NCBI GenBank assembly: GCA_036877525.1
Contig: JAZGTH010000088.1
Location: 560,001-624,000, forward strand
DNA from: Chromobotia macracanthus
Taxonomy: Eukaryota; Chordata; Actinopteri; Cypriniformes; Botiidae
Direction: 5' to 3'
DNA: 64,000 bases
The notes beneath the pieces are model-generated. The model was not told the DNA's origin. It did not search any database and saw only the letters and a program-made list of their open reading frames with translations. Of the stretch, positions 11,901 to 24,184 are shown piece by piece; the first letter of the stretch is position 1, and each line of letters starts with the position of its first letter. A program made the position numbers and the translations under genes.

Positions 11901-12441
11901 CTCTGTAACGAGATTCACTACAACAGAATCAGATATCGGGATGAGTTTTATCTCTGTAACGAGATTCACTACAACAGAATCAGATATCGGGATGAGTTTT
12001 ATCTCAGATTCATACAACAGAATCAGATATCGGGATGAGTTTTTATCTCTGTAACGAGATTCAATACAACAGAATCAGATATCGGGATGAGTTTTATCTC
12101 TGTAACGAGATTCACTACAACAGAATCAGATATCGGGATGAGTTTTGTCTCTGTAACGAGATTCACTACAACAGAATCAGATATCGGGATGAGTTTTATC
12201 TCTGTAACGAGATTCAATACAACAGAATCAGATATCGGGATGAGTTTGTCTCTGTAACGAGATTCACTACAACAGAATCAGATATCGGGATGAGTTTTAT
12301 CTCTGTAACGAGATTCAATACAACAGAATCAGATATAGGGATGAGTTTTATCTCTGTAACGAGATTCAATACAACAGAATCAGATATCGGGATGAGTTTG
12401 TCTCTGTAACGAGATTCACTACAACAGAATCAGATATCTGG
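8929..12441 (+). repeat. 51-bp minisatellite of about 69 copies, grown from a start-codon exon
   Basis: The unit is 51 bp; in one frame it reads MSFISVTRFTTTESDIG (I/V and T/N variants). The first 300 bases are degenerate and interrupted by AT-rich insertions; from about 9250 units are near-identical, with two alternating types (TTCACTAC and TTCAATAC). The right end passes without a break into the signal-peptide exon at 12442, which begins with the same ATGAGTTTTGTTTCTGTAAC. The repeat therefore copies the 5' leader and first 8 or so codons of that exon. Both strands stay open, giving false ORFs up to about 255 codons. Confidence 0.93.
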
Positions 12442-12508
12442 ATGAGTTTTGTTTCTGTAACAAGATCTGCTTTAGTTACTGTGTTACTGACCTTAAGCTC
12501 TGGCTGTG
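12442..12508 (+). CDS. signal-peptide exon of the Ig gene
   Basis: It reads MSFVSVTRSALVTVLLTLSS then GC, ending phase 1 at GGCTGTG|GTGAGT. A charged start, a Leu/Val core and a small-residue end make a good signal peptide. The first eight codons match the upstream 51-bp repeat, so any of many upstream ATGs could compete as start. Confidence 0.7.
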
Positions 12509-12855
12509 GTGAGTATTTAAACTGTAACTAGATCAGTTTAAACTGTAATTCCATGTTAAATATCCATCTTTAAAAACATAACATTATATCCTGTATTATC
12601 AATGATTGTGTTATGCAATAACAATAAAACAACAACAATAAATCATTTAAATTTCCTAATATAAATCACTGCCTAAGATCTGACTAGACATGTTTTTGGA
12701 CATGGTAGAATCATGGTATTTTTTGAAGCACTTTGGAGTACCATAGTATTACAGTCGGACATCATAACTGTTAGGTGTTACTGTAGTATTTTTCGTACAC
12801 TTAAACCCATTTGTGTATGTTAGATCTGGTTTGTTGATGTATATTTCCTCCACAG

Positions 12856-13049
12856 ACTGCAGCTCTGTTCTGAACAGCACAGTTAAAGATGGAGATGAAG
12901 CAGTTCTGTCATGCTCCTGCCCTCCAGACCAGCCTCAAGTCTTCATCTGGCAGAAGGTTGTTGGTACAGACGAGGAAGTTGTAAACTGGTACAGAACCCA
13001 TGAAGAGGACAACCAAACAGGAAACAGTACCAGAACAGAACACAGCTAA
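12856..13049 (+). CDS. V-set exon, truncated
   Basis: Acceptor TTTCCTCCACAG|ACTGCAG. It begins DCSSVLNSTVKDGDEAVLSC, a classic A'-B strand of an Ig V domain, followed by IWQK and VVNWY. The frame ends at a TAA (13047-13049) about 65 residues in, well short of the usual 100-110. Confidence 0.65.
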
Positions 13050-13313
13050 ATATTCAGAAAGGTTAATTTTACTTAATTCATCTCACTGGTTTTGCGTATC
13101 ATTTAATTATTATTTCCAATATCAAACTAATGTGAATGTAAATCTTTAAAATCAATGACTTAATAGTTTTATATCAAACTGTAGTTTTTGATTTGATTAT
13201 GTTTCACTTGGAAACTCATCATGTTATGGAAGTACATTCAATGTTAATGCAATATGACAAATAAGTGTTACAAAAACATAAAGACAAAGAGCAGAAGTGT
13301 GTTTGTGTAACAG

Positions 13314-13430
13314 ATTCTGTACCTGTCACTCCGAACACAGTAATGACATCATCAGTATGCAGGGTTCTTGCTCTTTTGCTTGAAAAATTTGCCGTATTTG
13401 CATCATGTAAAAACAAACATATGAACAAAA
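13314..13430 (+). CDS. hinge/transmembrane exon of the Ig gene
   Basis: Acceptor TTTGTGTAACAG and donor ACAAAA|GTAAGT, phase 1 at both ends, 117 nt. It reads a Pro/Thr hinge (DSVPVTPNTVMTSS), then a hydrophobic stretch VCRVLALLLEKFAVFASC broken by Glu-Lys, then a basic stop-transfer KNKHMNK. The charged pair in the helix may be a lesion. Confidence 0.5.
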
Positions 13431-13716
13431 GTAAGTCATCTTTTTTTTAAGAGTTTTAAACTTGATAGTGAATTATGTTGTAAAATTCCTAAGTATTAAA
13501 CGAAATGTTAAGGTACAGTGAAAACACAGGCTTACGTGATATTTGTATCTTTAGTTGGAAACTAAGCTGACATTAGACTTATGATGATTCATGATGCTCT
13601 TCTGGTTGTGCAGGATGTGTTGCAACATTTAAAGCGTTTAAGCAGCTCTTTATATTCAATGTGAGATTGCAATGGCTGTTTTTCGAGAACTACACATTTC
13701 AGTTATTTTATGAAAG

Positions 13717-13793
13717 ACATCCAAAGAAAACCAGCTGAAGATCACAACTCTAATCTAAAAACACCAGAATACTTTACTGCTCAAGATGATTAA
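13717..13793 (+). CDS. candidate cytoplasmic-tail exon of the Ig gene
   Basis: After an AAG acceptor preceded by TTTCAGTTATTTTATG, the phase-1 frame reads IQRKPAEDHNSNLKTPEYF and ends TAQDD-stop. Phase fits the previous exon. TPEYF resembles a short tyrosine tail motif, but the functional reading is speculative. Confidence 0.35.
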
Positions 13794-16593
13794 CCTGTCT
13801 AACATTCACCTGGCAGCTTTCACTGTATTCCTAAAGTTCACTGTTGTTCTGAGGGTTTTCTGTGCCATTGTTGGGGGTGGTTGCTAGGTGCTCAGGGCCA
13901 CGCCGGGTTCAGGTGATTCAATAGTAAGTAAAGTGATGTGTGACGTGAACAGGACTCATGATACCAGCAGAACTCAATTATTATCGACACAGAGACAGGG
14001 TGTTGCTAGGGTACTTTATTAGGCAATTGCTTAAATATGACAGATATTTAATGTTAATTAATTCCATTTTCAGTATTATACACTCAATCTAAAGTTTGGA
14101 CTTGGATTATACTTGGTCATGGGGTAATGACAGACATTGAACTAAACCATCCAGATACTCAAAGTTTATCAAAGAATGAGAAACAGGTTTACATGTTATT
14201 TGGACACATTCTCCCTTCATTTGTCATACTGACATTCCTCAGTATAAAGAACTGAAAGTAGTTTTTAGCACTTTACTGTTCCTCAAATGTTATATTGATC
14301 TGTGTTTGCATAAAGTATGATTTTCTACTGAAGACTGAAAACGTTGCATCTGGTTAAATATTTTTTATCAATATTATTATAATTTTTATTAATATTATTA
14401 TATATTATTGTTTAATACAACTACATCAATATAATTCCATATGGTTACACCAATAAAAGTCATTTAAAGGGTCAGATCAGGTGTGTTCTGTAGATAACTG
14501 CACTGTGTCAGTCAGGTTGGTCTTTCTGTAATAGATTCATTGAACACTGGGTGTCAGTGTCTCACCATCAGTGTAGATACATCTTCAGCTGTCTTGAGTT
14601 TTCATGCAACATCATGTTCCATAAACCTGAGGAACAGCTCAGAGAGCATCTGACCAACAGACATAAATATTTCACCACATTCAGAGCTAAAGAGTCACCT
14701 GCTAAAGAACACTGGCGTGTAAATAGGTCACTAACAGCCAAGTTTTGTTTCCACACAAAGAGACAAGTAGTCTCTTTGTGTGGAATTGAGATGCACTGAT
14801 AAATCTGAGCAGGTTAATCCGAGGAACAAGGATTATAAATCACTCATTACATATAAACACATGAAGCAGAAGAATACCTAATTCATCTCTGCAGCAGACG
14901 CTTCCTCTGCTCATTCTGCAGAACAGATCTGGATCACCTGTAGATGCTGTAATGGGATCTGTGGAGGTTCTCCTCAGAGAGACAGAAAACAACAAATGCA
15001 TACAGTATATTTTTACCATAGTTACATCTACACAGTACAGGTAGACAAATGAGACCTTTGTGATTTATATCTTAGTTGTTTCTCATAGACAGCAATCATA
15101 TTAAACAATGATCAAATGGTGACTTCTGGTGAAATCTTAAGCTTTTTAGATTTTTCTCTTGAGGAAAAAACTGTCATTAATCTCACAACTTCTCAGTCAA
15201 GATCTCAATATGAACTTATTTCTCATCAAAATCTTTCAAGATCAAATGATCTGAGCTTTGCTATCTACATCATTTTTATATGAGATATAACTAAGAACTA
15301 GTAGATTTCTTTAAGCAATGGCATTTGTATTTATTTTTTCCTATCAGATTTTAAAACGTTTTTTCCTATCAGATTTTAACTATTTTGATTGAAGGTTTTT
15401 GGCTCTGACTGTAAACGCGGCTGTGATTTGTCTGTTTGAGGTAATATAATGCTTCAAAGCAAGTAAAAGTTTGTCTGAAGAGTCTCAGGATACCTGTCTG
15501 TCTCCAGGCAGGAAGACAGGTGGCCATTAGCTCATGATGCAGCATATGAACACACAGTTCACTGCCTCCTAGTTTGGGCTCTCAGTGTCATTTTCTACAC
15601 TGCATTTCTCAGCCTCCACACAAGTAGGTCTCTGTATCAATTTAGACATCAACCCTTGACATTTCACAGATTTTCTGCAACCCTGAGTTACCCTCCCACT
15701 ACAGGCCATGTGCAGTCAGGAGAGCAGGAATTCCTCCTGTGTTGAAAATGAACAAGGAGTTTAAATGCATGCTGAGAGAAAGACCAGCAGTGGGGGAAAA
15801 GGGTTCGAACTGCACTGTGTACTAAAAACAGTGTAACAAAAAAGTACAGAACTAGTTGAAGACAAGTTATACAGGTTTGTGTTTGGCAGCAGTGAGTGTG
15901 GATGAGGTTTCTCTCCAGATCTACAGCTCTTTTACATGCAAATCATCCCTCACAAACTACAGAACTGACAGCCATCATACTGGGACCAAAAAGTGGGTGT
16001 CAAAACAAGTGAGTGTACAGTGTTTCTGTTAGATTACTGTTTATCTCAGCAGTTACAGTTTGAGTTGATAACTCATGTTGGATCTGTACAGCACCCACGA
16101 TTTCCAGACACAATAACCACATGTGAGATTCAGTGTTAGAGGTAAAGGATGTTTGACTTCCATTAGTTTGGGGGTGTTTTTGATGGATTGCACACTTTAC
16201 TGTACTTACAGGTTATATAGTGAGTGCAACAGTATGGAACATCCTATGTTATTTATTATTGCAAAGTACTTTCTGTTTGTAAATCATCAAATTAATTTCC
16301 ATTGGAACAAAAAATGAATGTTTATGTATAACATTCAGTTCAGTTGCTTGTTTTTGACATAAATGAATATTGAATTTAGAATTCTTCTATAGCTTCTTCA
16401 AGTTCTCAACAATGTTTCAACCTGTGCTCAGATTTATAAAGATACTGATGTCTGCCATCAGAAGTCCACAATCTCAATATAAACTCAATCATGTCTCATT
16501 AAATTCTCTCAAGCATCAATGACCTGACCTATGCAATCCACATCATCTTTAGAGCACCATAATCTTACTGTACGCCAACCATACTATCATTTG
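13794..16593. other. non-coding region downstream of the Ig gene
   Basis: AT-rich sequence including the likely 3' region of the Ig gene. An AATAAA at 14452-14457 and a perfect hairpin at 14751-14783 are the only discrete signals. Short open frames here lack splice context. Confidence 0.5.
14751..14783. repeat. perfect 14-bp inverted repeat, 5-bp loop
   Basis: CCACACAAAGAGAC (14751-14764), loop AAGTA, then GTCTCTTTGTGTGG (14770-14783). Without its context it cannot be assigned; it may be a MITE remnant. Confidence 0.85.
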
Positions 16594-17080
16594 AGATTAT
16601 CTACATTTACATTTACATTTATTCATTTAGCAGACGCTTTTATCCAAAGTGACTTACAAGTGCGGAATACAACAAGCGAGTGAACCTGAAGAGGCAACTA
16701 GACACAATAAGTGCTCACAATACAAGTTCAGACAGTGCTCAGAGTATCATATGCTACAACAAGGGAGAGATTTAAAGGGAAGAGGGATAGGAAATGAAGG
16801 GAATTTTTTTTTTAAGATGAGGTTAAGTGCTCACGTAAGAGATGTGTTTTCAGCTGTCTTTTGAATATTGCCAGGGATTCTGCATTCCGGATGAAGGCAG
16901 GAAGATCATTCCACCAGCATGGAATGCTCCCACATAACAAATACAGTGACCCTGGGGGAAGAAATTCTTACATGTGGAGTGATGATGAATGGCCGTGAAG
17001 ATATCTCTGGAGGGAAAGAAATGGCAGAGTAATGGAAAACCACGGGCAGATCTTCTCCTCAGGCTAACGGGCCAGAAAGA
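16594..17080. mobile_element. old interspersed repeat with SINE-like end
   Basis: Starts with the widespread fish repeat segment around CATTTAGCAGACGCTTTTAT (16624-16643) followed by CCAAAGTGACTTACA, then a body containing AGATGTGTTTTCAGCTGTCT and ATCATTCCACCAGCATGGAA. I know this body only as a common dispersed fish repeat and cannot name its class. A related end piece is at 41998-42065. Confidence 0.6.
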
Positions 17081-17532
17081 CAGTCTCATTTTTAACAGGC
17101 CTTTTGTCGGCCAGCCTCGGGCTCTGTCACCAAACAAATAATGACTCCTCCACTCACCCTGACGATCCGCATCAACAGAGCTGTAACGCTTGATCTGCAT
17201 GACAGATTCATGACATCTGATCGGCAGTGTGAGGTTATAGTGCTGGAAGGCGGGTTGTGTGTGAAGGAATCATTATGTATTAACATTAACTGATACACTG
17301 CAGAAAACAACAGCTTGTTTACCTTGACATTTATATGAATCTTCACAGTGAGCCTGATGGGAAATGTATGTAAATTTTTATGTAAAAGTTGTTATAAACC
17401 AGTAAACATGACAGATTGTATGAATCCTGGGGAAAATACACTAAACAGTTGTGCCACTTTTTTACTAACTACTCACATCCAGTTTAACCAGCCCAGGTTT
17501 AGCACTGGCCACATGTTTGAATGAAGTCATTC

Positions 17533-17964
17533 GCTGTGTCCCAATTCACATACTATCCATCCAAAATATTATTCATAATTAGAAATAGTGAATCGACAAT
17601 CATAGTATGTCGGGTAGAAGTACCCGGAATGGTCTAATTCTACATAGAAGTACCCGGATGGTCTAATTCTAGTGAAAACTGGAAGTGCAGCTCCATGAAC
17701 ACTCATATTAACAGCTGATATTACCCACAATGCACTGCAAGAGGGAGGAGTTTAGTGATGCTTCACTGAATGAATAAACTATATAGAAAACATTACATAA
17801 GAAATAATGAATGAAGAGAAATGGTTGTATTATAAAAACAGTCACTTTTGTTAGTACATCCCAGTACAAACCCTTTAGATACACACTCAAATGTAGGTAC
17901 TTTCCCATCGCAAAGGGAGTACATACTTAAAATGCTAAGTACAGGAAGCAAACATGGACACAGC
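17533..17964. mobile_element. candidate MITE with 9-bp terminal inverted repeats
   Basis: GCTGTGTCC at 17533-17541 is matched in inverse by GGACACAGC at 17956-17964. The inside contains a direct repetition of GAAGTACCCGGA and the phrase CCCAATTCACATACTAT, often seen in cyprinid dispersed elements. No clear target-site duplication is visible and there is no ORF. Confidence 0.4.
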
Positions 17965-20900
17965 ATTTGTTCTTTCTCTCAAGGCAAATAAACTGTCTTT
18001 ATAAATTAGACTCATTACAGGCGGTTATTAGCATAACACACAGAAAAGTCATGATTGTGTACATTGAAAATGAAGGAGAAGAGCTTTATAATGGAGGGTA
18101 TGTGAGATGTGCCTGCTGTGTAGTCAGCTACAGCATATGAAAAATTGACATGTTGACATGTCACAGTTGCTGTAGTGAATCAGGTGCTAAAACACAGCTG
18201 TACTGTATGTCCACATAAACACACTGTCACTGGGATCATGAGAACTGGTCTCATTCAACATGAGAGGAGAACATGAAAAGATACGGGAGACACATACCGT
18301 GAGGTGTGGGGCAGACAACATCTCAACATTCTGCATTTATTCTCTTTAATGTCTAACATTAATCTAAACCCACAGCAGTTGTTCATCAGCCGGGACCCCA
18401 ACACCCTGATAACATCAGACATATATGAACAGAAGGAAGCAGTTTCAGGTGGTTTCACTTTTATCATCAGTGTTTCTTTGTGTAGGCGGAAATATTGTCA
18501 ACATTTAGATCTAGAGTCTCGCAACAACATATGCAGGTCACACTTCATGACAATTAAACACATTTCTTCCTCAAACCCTCATTACTGTGATGTACTGTAT
18601 TCAGTCTGTGTGTGTTTTCATCAATGTAAATCAATGAGAGCATTAATTCTTATAGTGAATTCTCTTCAACAGCCAGGCTGTTGGCTGTTAGTGACCACAC
18701 ACACGCACACACACACACACACACAGAAAGATGTGATGATGAGAGTTGTCCTCCATCATTCCAGAATGCAGAACTGGCACAGATTCACCCAATCACTGAA
18801 AACCTGGAGATATCAGGAAATATATATTCAGGTCTTCACATAACTTCACATATCTGCTGACAAAGGGCCAGATCTTTCCAGGTTCTGTCTGAGAATGAGA
18901 CCTACAGCTAACACCTCTGTCAATCACTGAAGTTCTGTGTAAAGCTAATCTCACAGGTGATGGGAAATTAAATTAACCTCTCAACAGCAACACAAGACAT
19001 GCCCGTAAAAATAATGAGGTCAAAAACTAATTGTGTAAGGTTCTTATTAATCGTGGTGAAAGTTCAAGCCCTGATCTGATATGATTAAACATGAATGTTT
19101 ATCTGCATGAAAATCATCCATTATGCTTTTAAACAGCCAGGAGCCTGTTATTAAAACTTATTAACTAACACCCTAACATTTCACAGGAATATTCTAGTCA
19201 TTTGTGTCCTCTGTGCTAATGTATAGACAGTAGACAGTCTCAAAATAGACACTCTCAAAATACCAACACTGAACTGTGCAATACCAAACTACCAATCCAA
19301 AACTAAACACTCGTTCTTATTCAGAACTGGTTATTAAATCAAAACTGTAGAAAACACTCATGGGATTTAGTTCTTGAAAATCTGCTTTATGTATGAAAAC
19401 ACACCGTATTGTGTTTCCTGCACCTCAACTGCTACAGACACAAAGAAATCATGTCTTATCTGAGCTTCTTAGCTGAGTTTCCAGTTTGAATGTATAATGT
19501 ATTCTTCTTGAAGTATCACATTGTGAATTTATCAGCATGTCAAACTCTCTAGTGCACTTCAGATAAAGAACTACCCAGGCTAACCAGAATCACTCCCAAT
19601 CGCACACTTATGAGGCTTATTAGAAAAACAGACGCACATCTACTGTAGATTTTCAAACAGAACTATTATATAACAAATAAATACAAATGAAACCATCCCA
19701 AACTGATATTACAGAGCACATCTGAATCACTAAACCTTTTATCCTTCTGATATAAATGACGAATGTTCTGCTCCTTCAGCCGACAGCAGCTGATTCTGCA
19801 TCAGGTTCTGATGGCAGTAGATCAGGACTGAACACAGTGTGTTCTGTTTGTTCTGGACTCATGATTATGTGCTGTTGGCTCAGTTCTCACTCATCTCAGT
19901 AATCCTCAGAAGAGGCTGTACATTCTCACCTGTCAGTGTCTGGATTGAGCTCTCTCTGAAGGCTGTCGGGTCATTCAGACCTCTGAGCACTGATGGTGGG
20001 ATGTCATTGGTGCTCTGGGGCTGGAGCACCTGTCCATGTGATCTCCAAGGTTTAAAAACATGCTTTAGAATGAAGTATGTAAATATAACTTCCTTGTTTT
20101 AAGTGTAATGAGATAAACTAGATGATATTTCTTTAAAACAGTGCAACACACACGTTTAGTAGCAGGACTCATGCATATTCAGACTCCAGCAGTGTGAACA
20201 CAACTCATCGTAACTGTTAATTCCTCCAGCACAAAACTGATCGCTGCAGTTTTCCCTCCAGGCGCAGCATCTTCCTCTTATTCTCTAATGGATGGATTTG
20301 AGAGGTAGGAAACTACTTCTCAAATCCATCTTTTTGGTGTAATAGGAATTAAAAAGAAAGAGAAAGTTGTCTCATGTATGAGACGTGCAGTTATTGTGAC
20401 CTTCATCTGGTAACTGTGACATTTAATATGTGAACAGTTAAATGGAACCCAGCGGAGACTGCTGCCCCAAATCCAGCATCATAAAGCCAGAAATAACTGC
20501 TCATCTACATACCAACAGAAACCATGACAGTGTGATAAGAAGCCTAGAGTATCTGATCTTATTTCATGCTTTGACAGTGTATGTCTGAGCATGTAATTTC
20601 AAACCCCTATTTGTTATTTGTACTGTAGTAAAAGTGCATCAGTTCTAGTGTGTGTCAGTGTGTGTGATTTTTAAACATCTTATGCTGGAAATGTCAAGAG
20701 CTTGTTCAGAACCAACAAACAAAATTTGTTTGTCCTTTGTTTGAAACATTTAGTGATGCATGACTTTCAGTGATGAGTCAGATGAGCTTTGAAACTGTAA
20801 AATGATGTTTGATAAATCTCACCTTATTTAACACAGTACACTGTGTCTAACCCTAGGGAGCTGTCTAACTAGTATTCATAACAAATGCACTACAAAGACA

Positions 20901-21476
20901 AGGGCTGTTCTAAGCATTATTCTGCGTTCCTAGAAGGGAACATCACATAAGATACAGAAACTCCATGTGTACAGTGCAGAGTTGCTGCCTATGTAGGGTG
21001 TTTCAAATCTGCCACATGCAAGGTTACATGCACAATGCTGCCTTAGAAGGTAATAATATGCAGTAGACTAGATGTGTAGACAGAGATAAAACATTTGAGG
21101 GTGGGTTTTCTATGAAATCATGGATACCAGCATGTCAGTATCTCTCGGCATGACACCCTGTGTTTTAACATTTTTTCCTTTATGATAATTACATCCCTTA
21201 TGACCACAACATTCAGTTCACAGACGCGTCTAATTAACAAGAGCGAGAACCAACAGATAAATGAGGAAAAACAGAGTAAATATATAATTATTTTAATTTA
21301 AAATTTGGCAATTCTATTATCTTTCACTAGAACATTTGAAAACAAAAGGCTTTGGATGAATAACTGAACTGTTTTTAAGAGTGTTAATATCACAATCTTC
21401 TGAGTGTGTGATGATCGTGATTTAACAGATGGCTGTTGTGTTTATAGATGCTGTAGACATTTAGTGAAAGCAAACA

Positions 21477-21477
<1 letters not shown>
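17965..21477. other. non-coding region
   Basis: Unique AT-rich sequence. It contains a short CA run (18701-18724), an imperfect hairpin at 20291-20330 (GATGGATTTGAG with CTCAAATCCATC), and one open stretch at 19926-20030 on the minus strand discussed as a doubtful exon. No gene recognised. Confidence 0.5.
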
Positions 21478-21540
<63 letters not shown>

Positions 21541-21549
21541 ACACACACA
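21478..21549. repeat. CA microsatellite
   Basis: Nearly pure (CA)n of about 70 bases with one CC interruption near 21539. Highly length-variable class of locus. Confidence 0.95.
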
Positions 21550-22261
21550 GAAATGAAGATCCAGAGAAGCAGGACAACATTTCAGAGAAGCAGATCAAGA
21601 GAATTTGCTGCAGCTTTGAGATCAGCTGTACAGATTTAGATATCTACACCAAAAAGTCAAGTTTCAACCCATTTTCTCCTTTATTTATCTCAATGCGTCA
21701 AGATGTGCAGTTCTACTGGGTTTTACCAACATTACCACACTAAATGACCTCACAGTCAGAAATAAGTGTTGAGGTTTAAAATACATATAGCAGCCAGGGT
21801 GGCATACTAGAGGAAAATTGCAAACATTCATGCATGGTGGAGATCAAAGCGGAGAGCCCTGGTTATTCTGCCCTCATTTGTTGAGACGCTTCATCTCTGT
21901 GAAGCTGTGCTCACCCAACAACATCAAAGACCAGATGTTCAGCCCAACAAACTCCAGAGAAATCAGTCACCTTCCAGCATGCCAAGCCAAGCAAAACAGA
22001 AATAACTAAACCCAGAGATGTAAACATAACGTACTCCCTTCCTACTGCTTCACACAGTCTGTCATATTTACTGGACCTGCAGACAAAAGCCCTGTGAAGA
22101 ACAAATAAGTTGAACGCTAAATCTACCACCTTTATCCTCATTACAGATTACTAATGTTTTACAGAAAGATTAAATCAATATCTTAATAGCTGTTTAGCTG
22201 AACTTATATAACCATATAAAGTGCTTGTGTTTAAAAGATTAGATGTTAAAGTTGTAGAACT

Positions 22262-22829
22262 TTGGCCTGAGATGCTGATGTTCTCTTCTGAACACACGTG
22301 AACAATAAAGAATGAGCTTTCATGACTATAGTTCTTCACACTGGTCTGATCTCACAGCGTTGAGATGCTGATGTTCTCTTCTGAACACATGTGAACAATA
22401 AAGAATGAGCTTTCATGACTATAGTTCTTCACACTGGTCTGATCTCACAGCGTTGAGATGCTGATGTTCTCTTCTGAACACACGTGAACAATAAAGAATG
22501 AGCTTTCATGACTATAGGTCTTCACACTGGTCTGATCTCACAGCGTTGAGATGCTGATGTTCTCTTCTGAACACACGTGAACAATAAAGAATGAGCTTTC
22601 ATGACTATAGTTCTTCACACTGGTCTGATCTCACAGCGTTGAGATGCTGATGTTCTCTTCTGAACACACGTGAACAATAAAGAATGAGCTTTCATGACTA
22701 TAGTTCTTCACACTGGTCTGATCTCACAGCGTTTAGATGCTGATGTTCTCTTCTGAACACACATGAACAATAAAGAATGAGCTTTCATGACTATAGTTCT
22801 TCACACTGGTCTGATCTCACAGCGTTGAG
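22262..22829. repeat. 93-bp tandem repeat, about 6 copies, each with AATAAA
   Basis: The unit begins GTTGAGATGCTGATGTTCTC and includes GAACAATAAAGAATGAGC and CACTGGTCTGATCTCACAGC. Copies differ by single bases (ACACGTG, ACATGTG or ACACATG). Each carries a plus-strand AATAAA hexamer and an AG after a weak pyrimidine stretch. There is no overlapping ORF. Confidence 0.93.
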
Positions 22830-24184
22830 ATTTTACCTTATAAAAAGTTAACTGTATCATACAGTGAGTATGTTGATGTCAGGTGCTTATTTACAGACAT
22901 ATTTCATTTTATCTGCTGAGATTATGAAATGACCAGCATGTTGTTGTTGTTAATATTGTTAAAATAGCTCATCCAGACAGAACACGCGTCATCTGACTTT
23001 ACTCATCCCCCTGCTGTGGGACACAAGAGAAGACCACAGCTGTCTGTCTCTGAAATATCTGACACTGATCTTTCAGCTACTGTCACAGCTCACCATTATT
23101 GCTGGCTTTCATTGTTTTGTTTTTCAAGTGAAAATCATATGGGTTTGGAATAATTTTAACCGAATTTTCTTTAAATTCACTTTAAATTTATGTTTTTTTT
23201 TTTAATTAAACTGCAGGGAAAATCTTATTGAGCACATTAAACTGTACACTGTTTCAGACAGAGCTTAGTTCTGTCTGAGAGGATTTAGCTCTGATCTGTG
23301 ATGGACGACAGAAACTGGGCTGATGTTTCTAAAGAGAATCAGATAATGAGGACATGCTGTTTAGATGGGAAGAAAACAAACAACCGTTATGAAGTTTATA
23401 ACAGTTACATATAAGAAGCTTCTGAAACAATGAATTGTGGAGGATGTTAGAGGGCTGATTCATTATTTTCAGAAGACTGAATATGTTCACCAGCCAAGCG
23501 GAAACCAAAAGGTTGCCATGCCAACAAATGCAGGTTTTGTTAATTCAATCAGAAATAGCAGCAGTTGACCAGAAACATGCAAGATTGTCAGATCACATGT
23601 GAATCTATTATAACTTTACCTGTTAATCATATAGACACAAAATAAAGTCAAATGTATTACTGCTCAACTCTCTGTTCATGATTATTTCCATAACAGACAA
23701 TTAGCTAAACCTTTTATTATTGAACATTATAATGATCCCCAATGCAGATAATCAGAACATCTTCATACTGGGCCACTTTAATTCTTTATGAGGTTACAGT
23801 ATAAATATTTTAGAATCCCCATCTTACCAATTTCTTTATTATATTTGGTGTTAAAAGCTCTTTTTTGCACTCATGCATCACAGTCATATGAGTATTAAAA
23901 AGAGTGTCATTAAACTCGTCATTTGGCAGATTTCAGAGTTGGCAAGAAATTGCCAGTATGCCAGTAATTACAGTAAGTACAGTACAGTACTGAAGCTCTC
24001 AATATTGTTCCAGTGTGTTTTAATGACAGAACACTGCTGGATGATGTAATTACAGTAAGTACAGAACAGCACTCACAGGTTAATTATAGAGGTGCTGATG
24101 TCACAGAAGCATTGCTGAACATCATGTAATGTTACTGGAGAAGACAAGACTGCAGCTCCCTCCACAGAGTGACAGAAAACTCAG
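22830..24184. other. non-coding region
   Basis: AT-rich unique DNA without recognisable exon, RNA or element. It contains a repeated ATTACAGTAAGTACAG motif near 23967 and 24049. Confidence 0.5.

Larger units (their letters stand above)
12442..13793 (+). pseudogene. small Ig-superfamily (V-set) receptor gene, damaged V domain
   Basis: Candidate exons are 12442-12508 (signal peptide), 12856-13049 (V-set start), 13314-13430 (hinge and membrane segment) and 13717-13793 (cytoplasmic tail with stop). Exons 1, 3 and 4 keep the phase-1 borders typical of Ig genes. The V exon has the first Cys (VLSCSCP) and the core Trp (VFIWQKV) but stops after TEHS, before the second Cys. A +1 frame continues as EQNTAKYSER, so a frameshift and loss of the domain's second half are likely. 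A working gene would be a surface receptor of the fish B7/novel-Ig type; here it looks broken. An AATAAA lies at 14452-14457. Confidence 0.5.

Noticed and set aside
9289..12409. Many 100-255-codon ORFs on both strands
   Set aside because: The 51-bp unit is a multiple of three without stops on either strand, so these open frames are automatic.
14551..14799. 82-codon plus-strand ORF with paired Cys/His resembling a zinc finger
   Set aside because: Cys and His spacing does not fit C2H2 fingers and the frame runs through a perfect hairpin; no splice context.
20291..20330. Hairpin GATGGATTTGAG/CTCAAATCCATC as an RNA gene
   Set aside because: Imperfect arms and no promoter or conserved microRNA sequence that I recognise.
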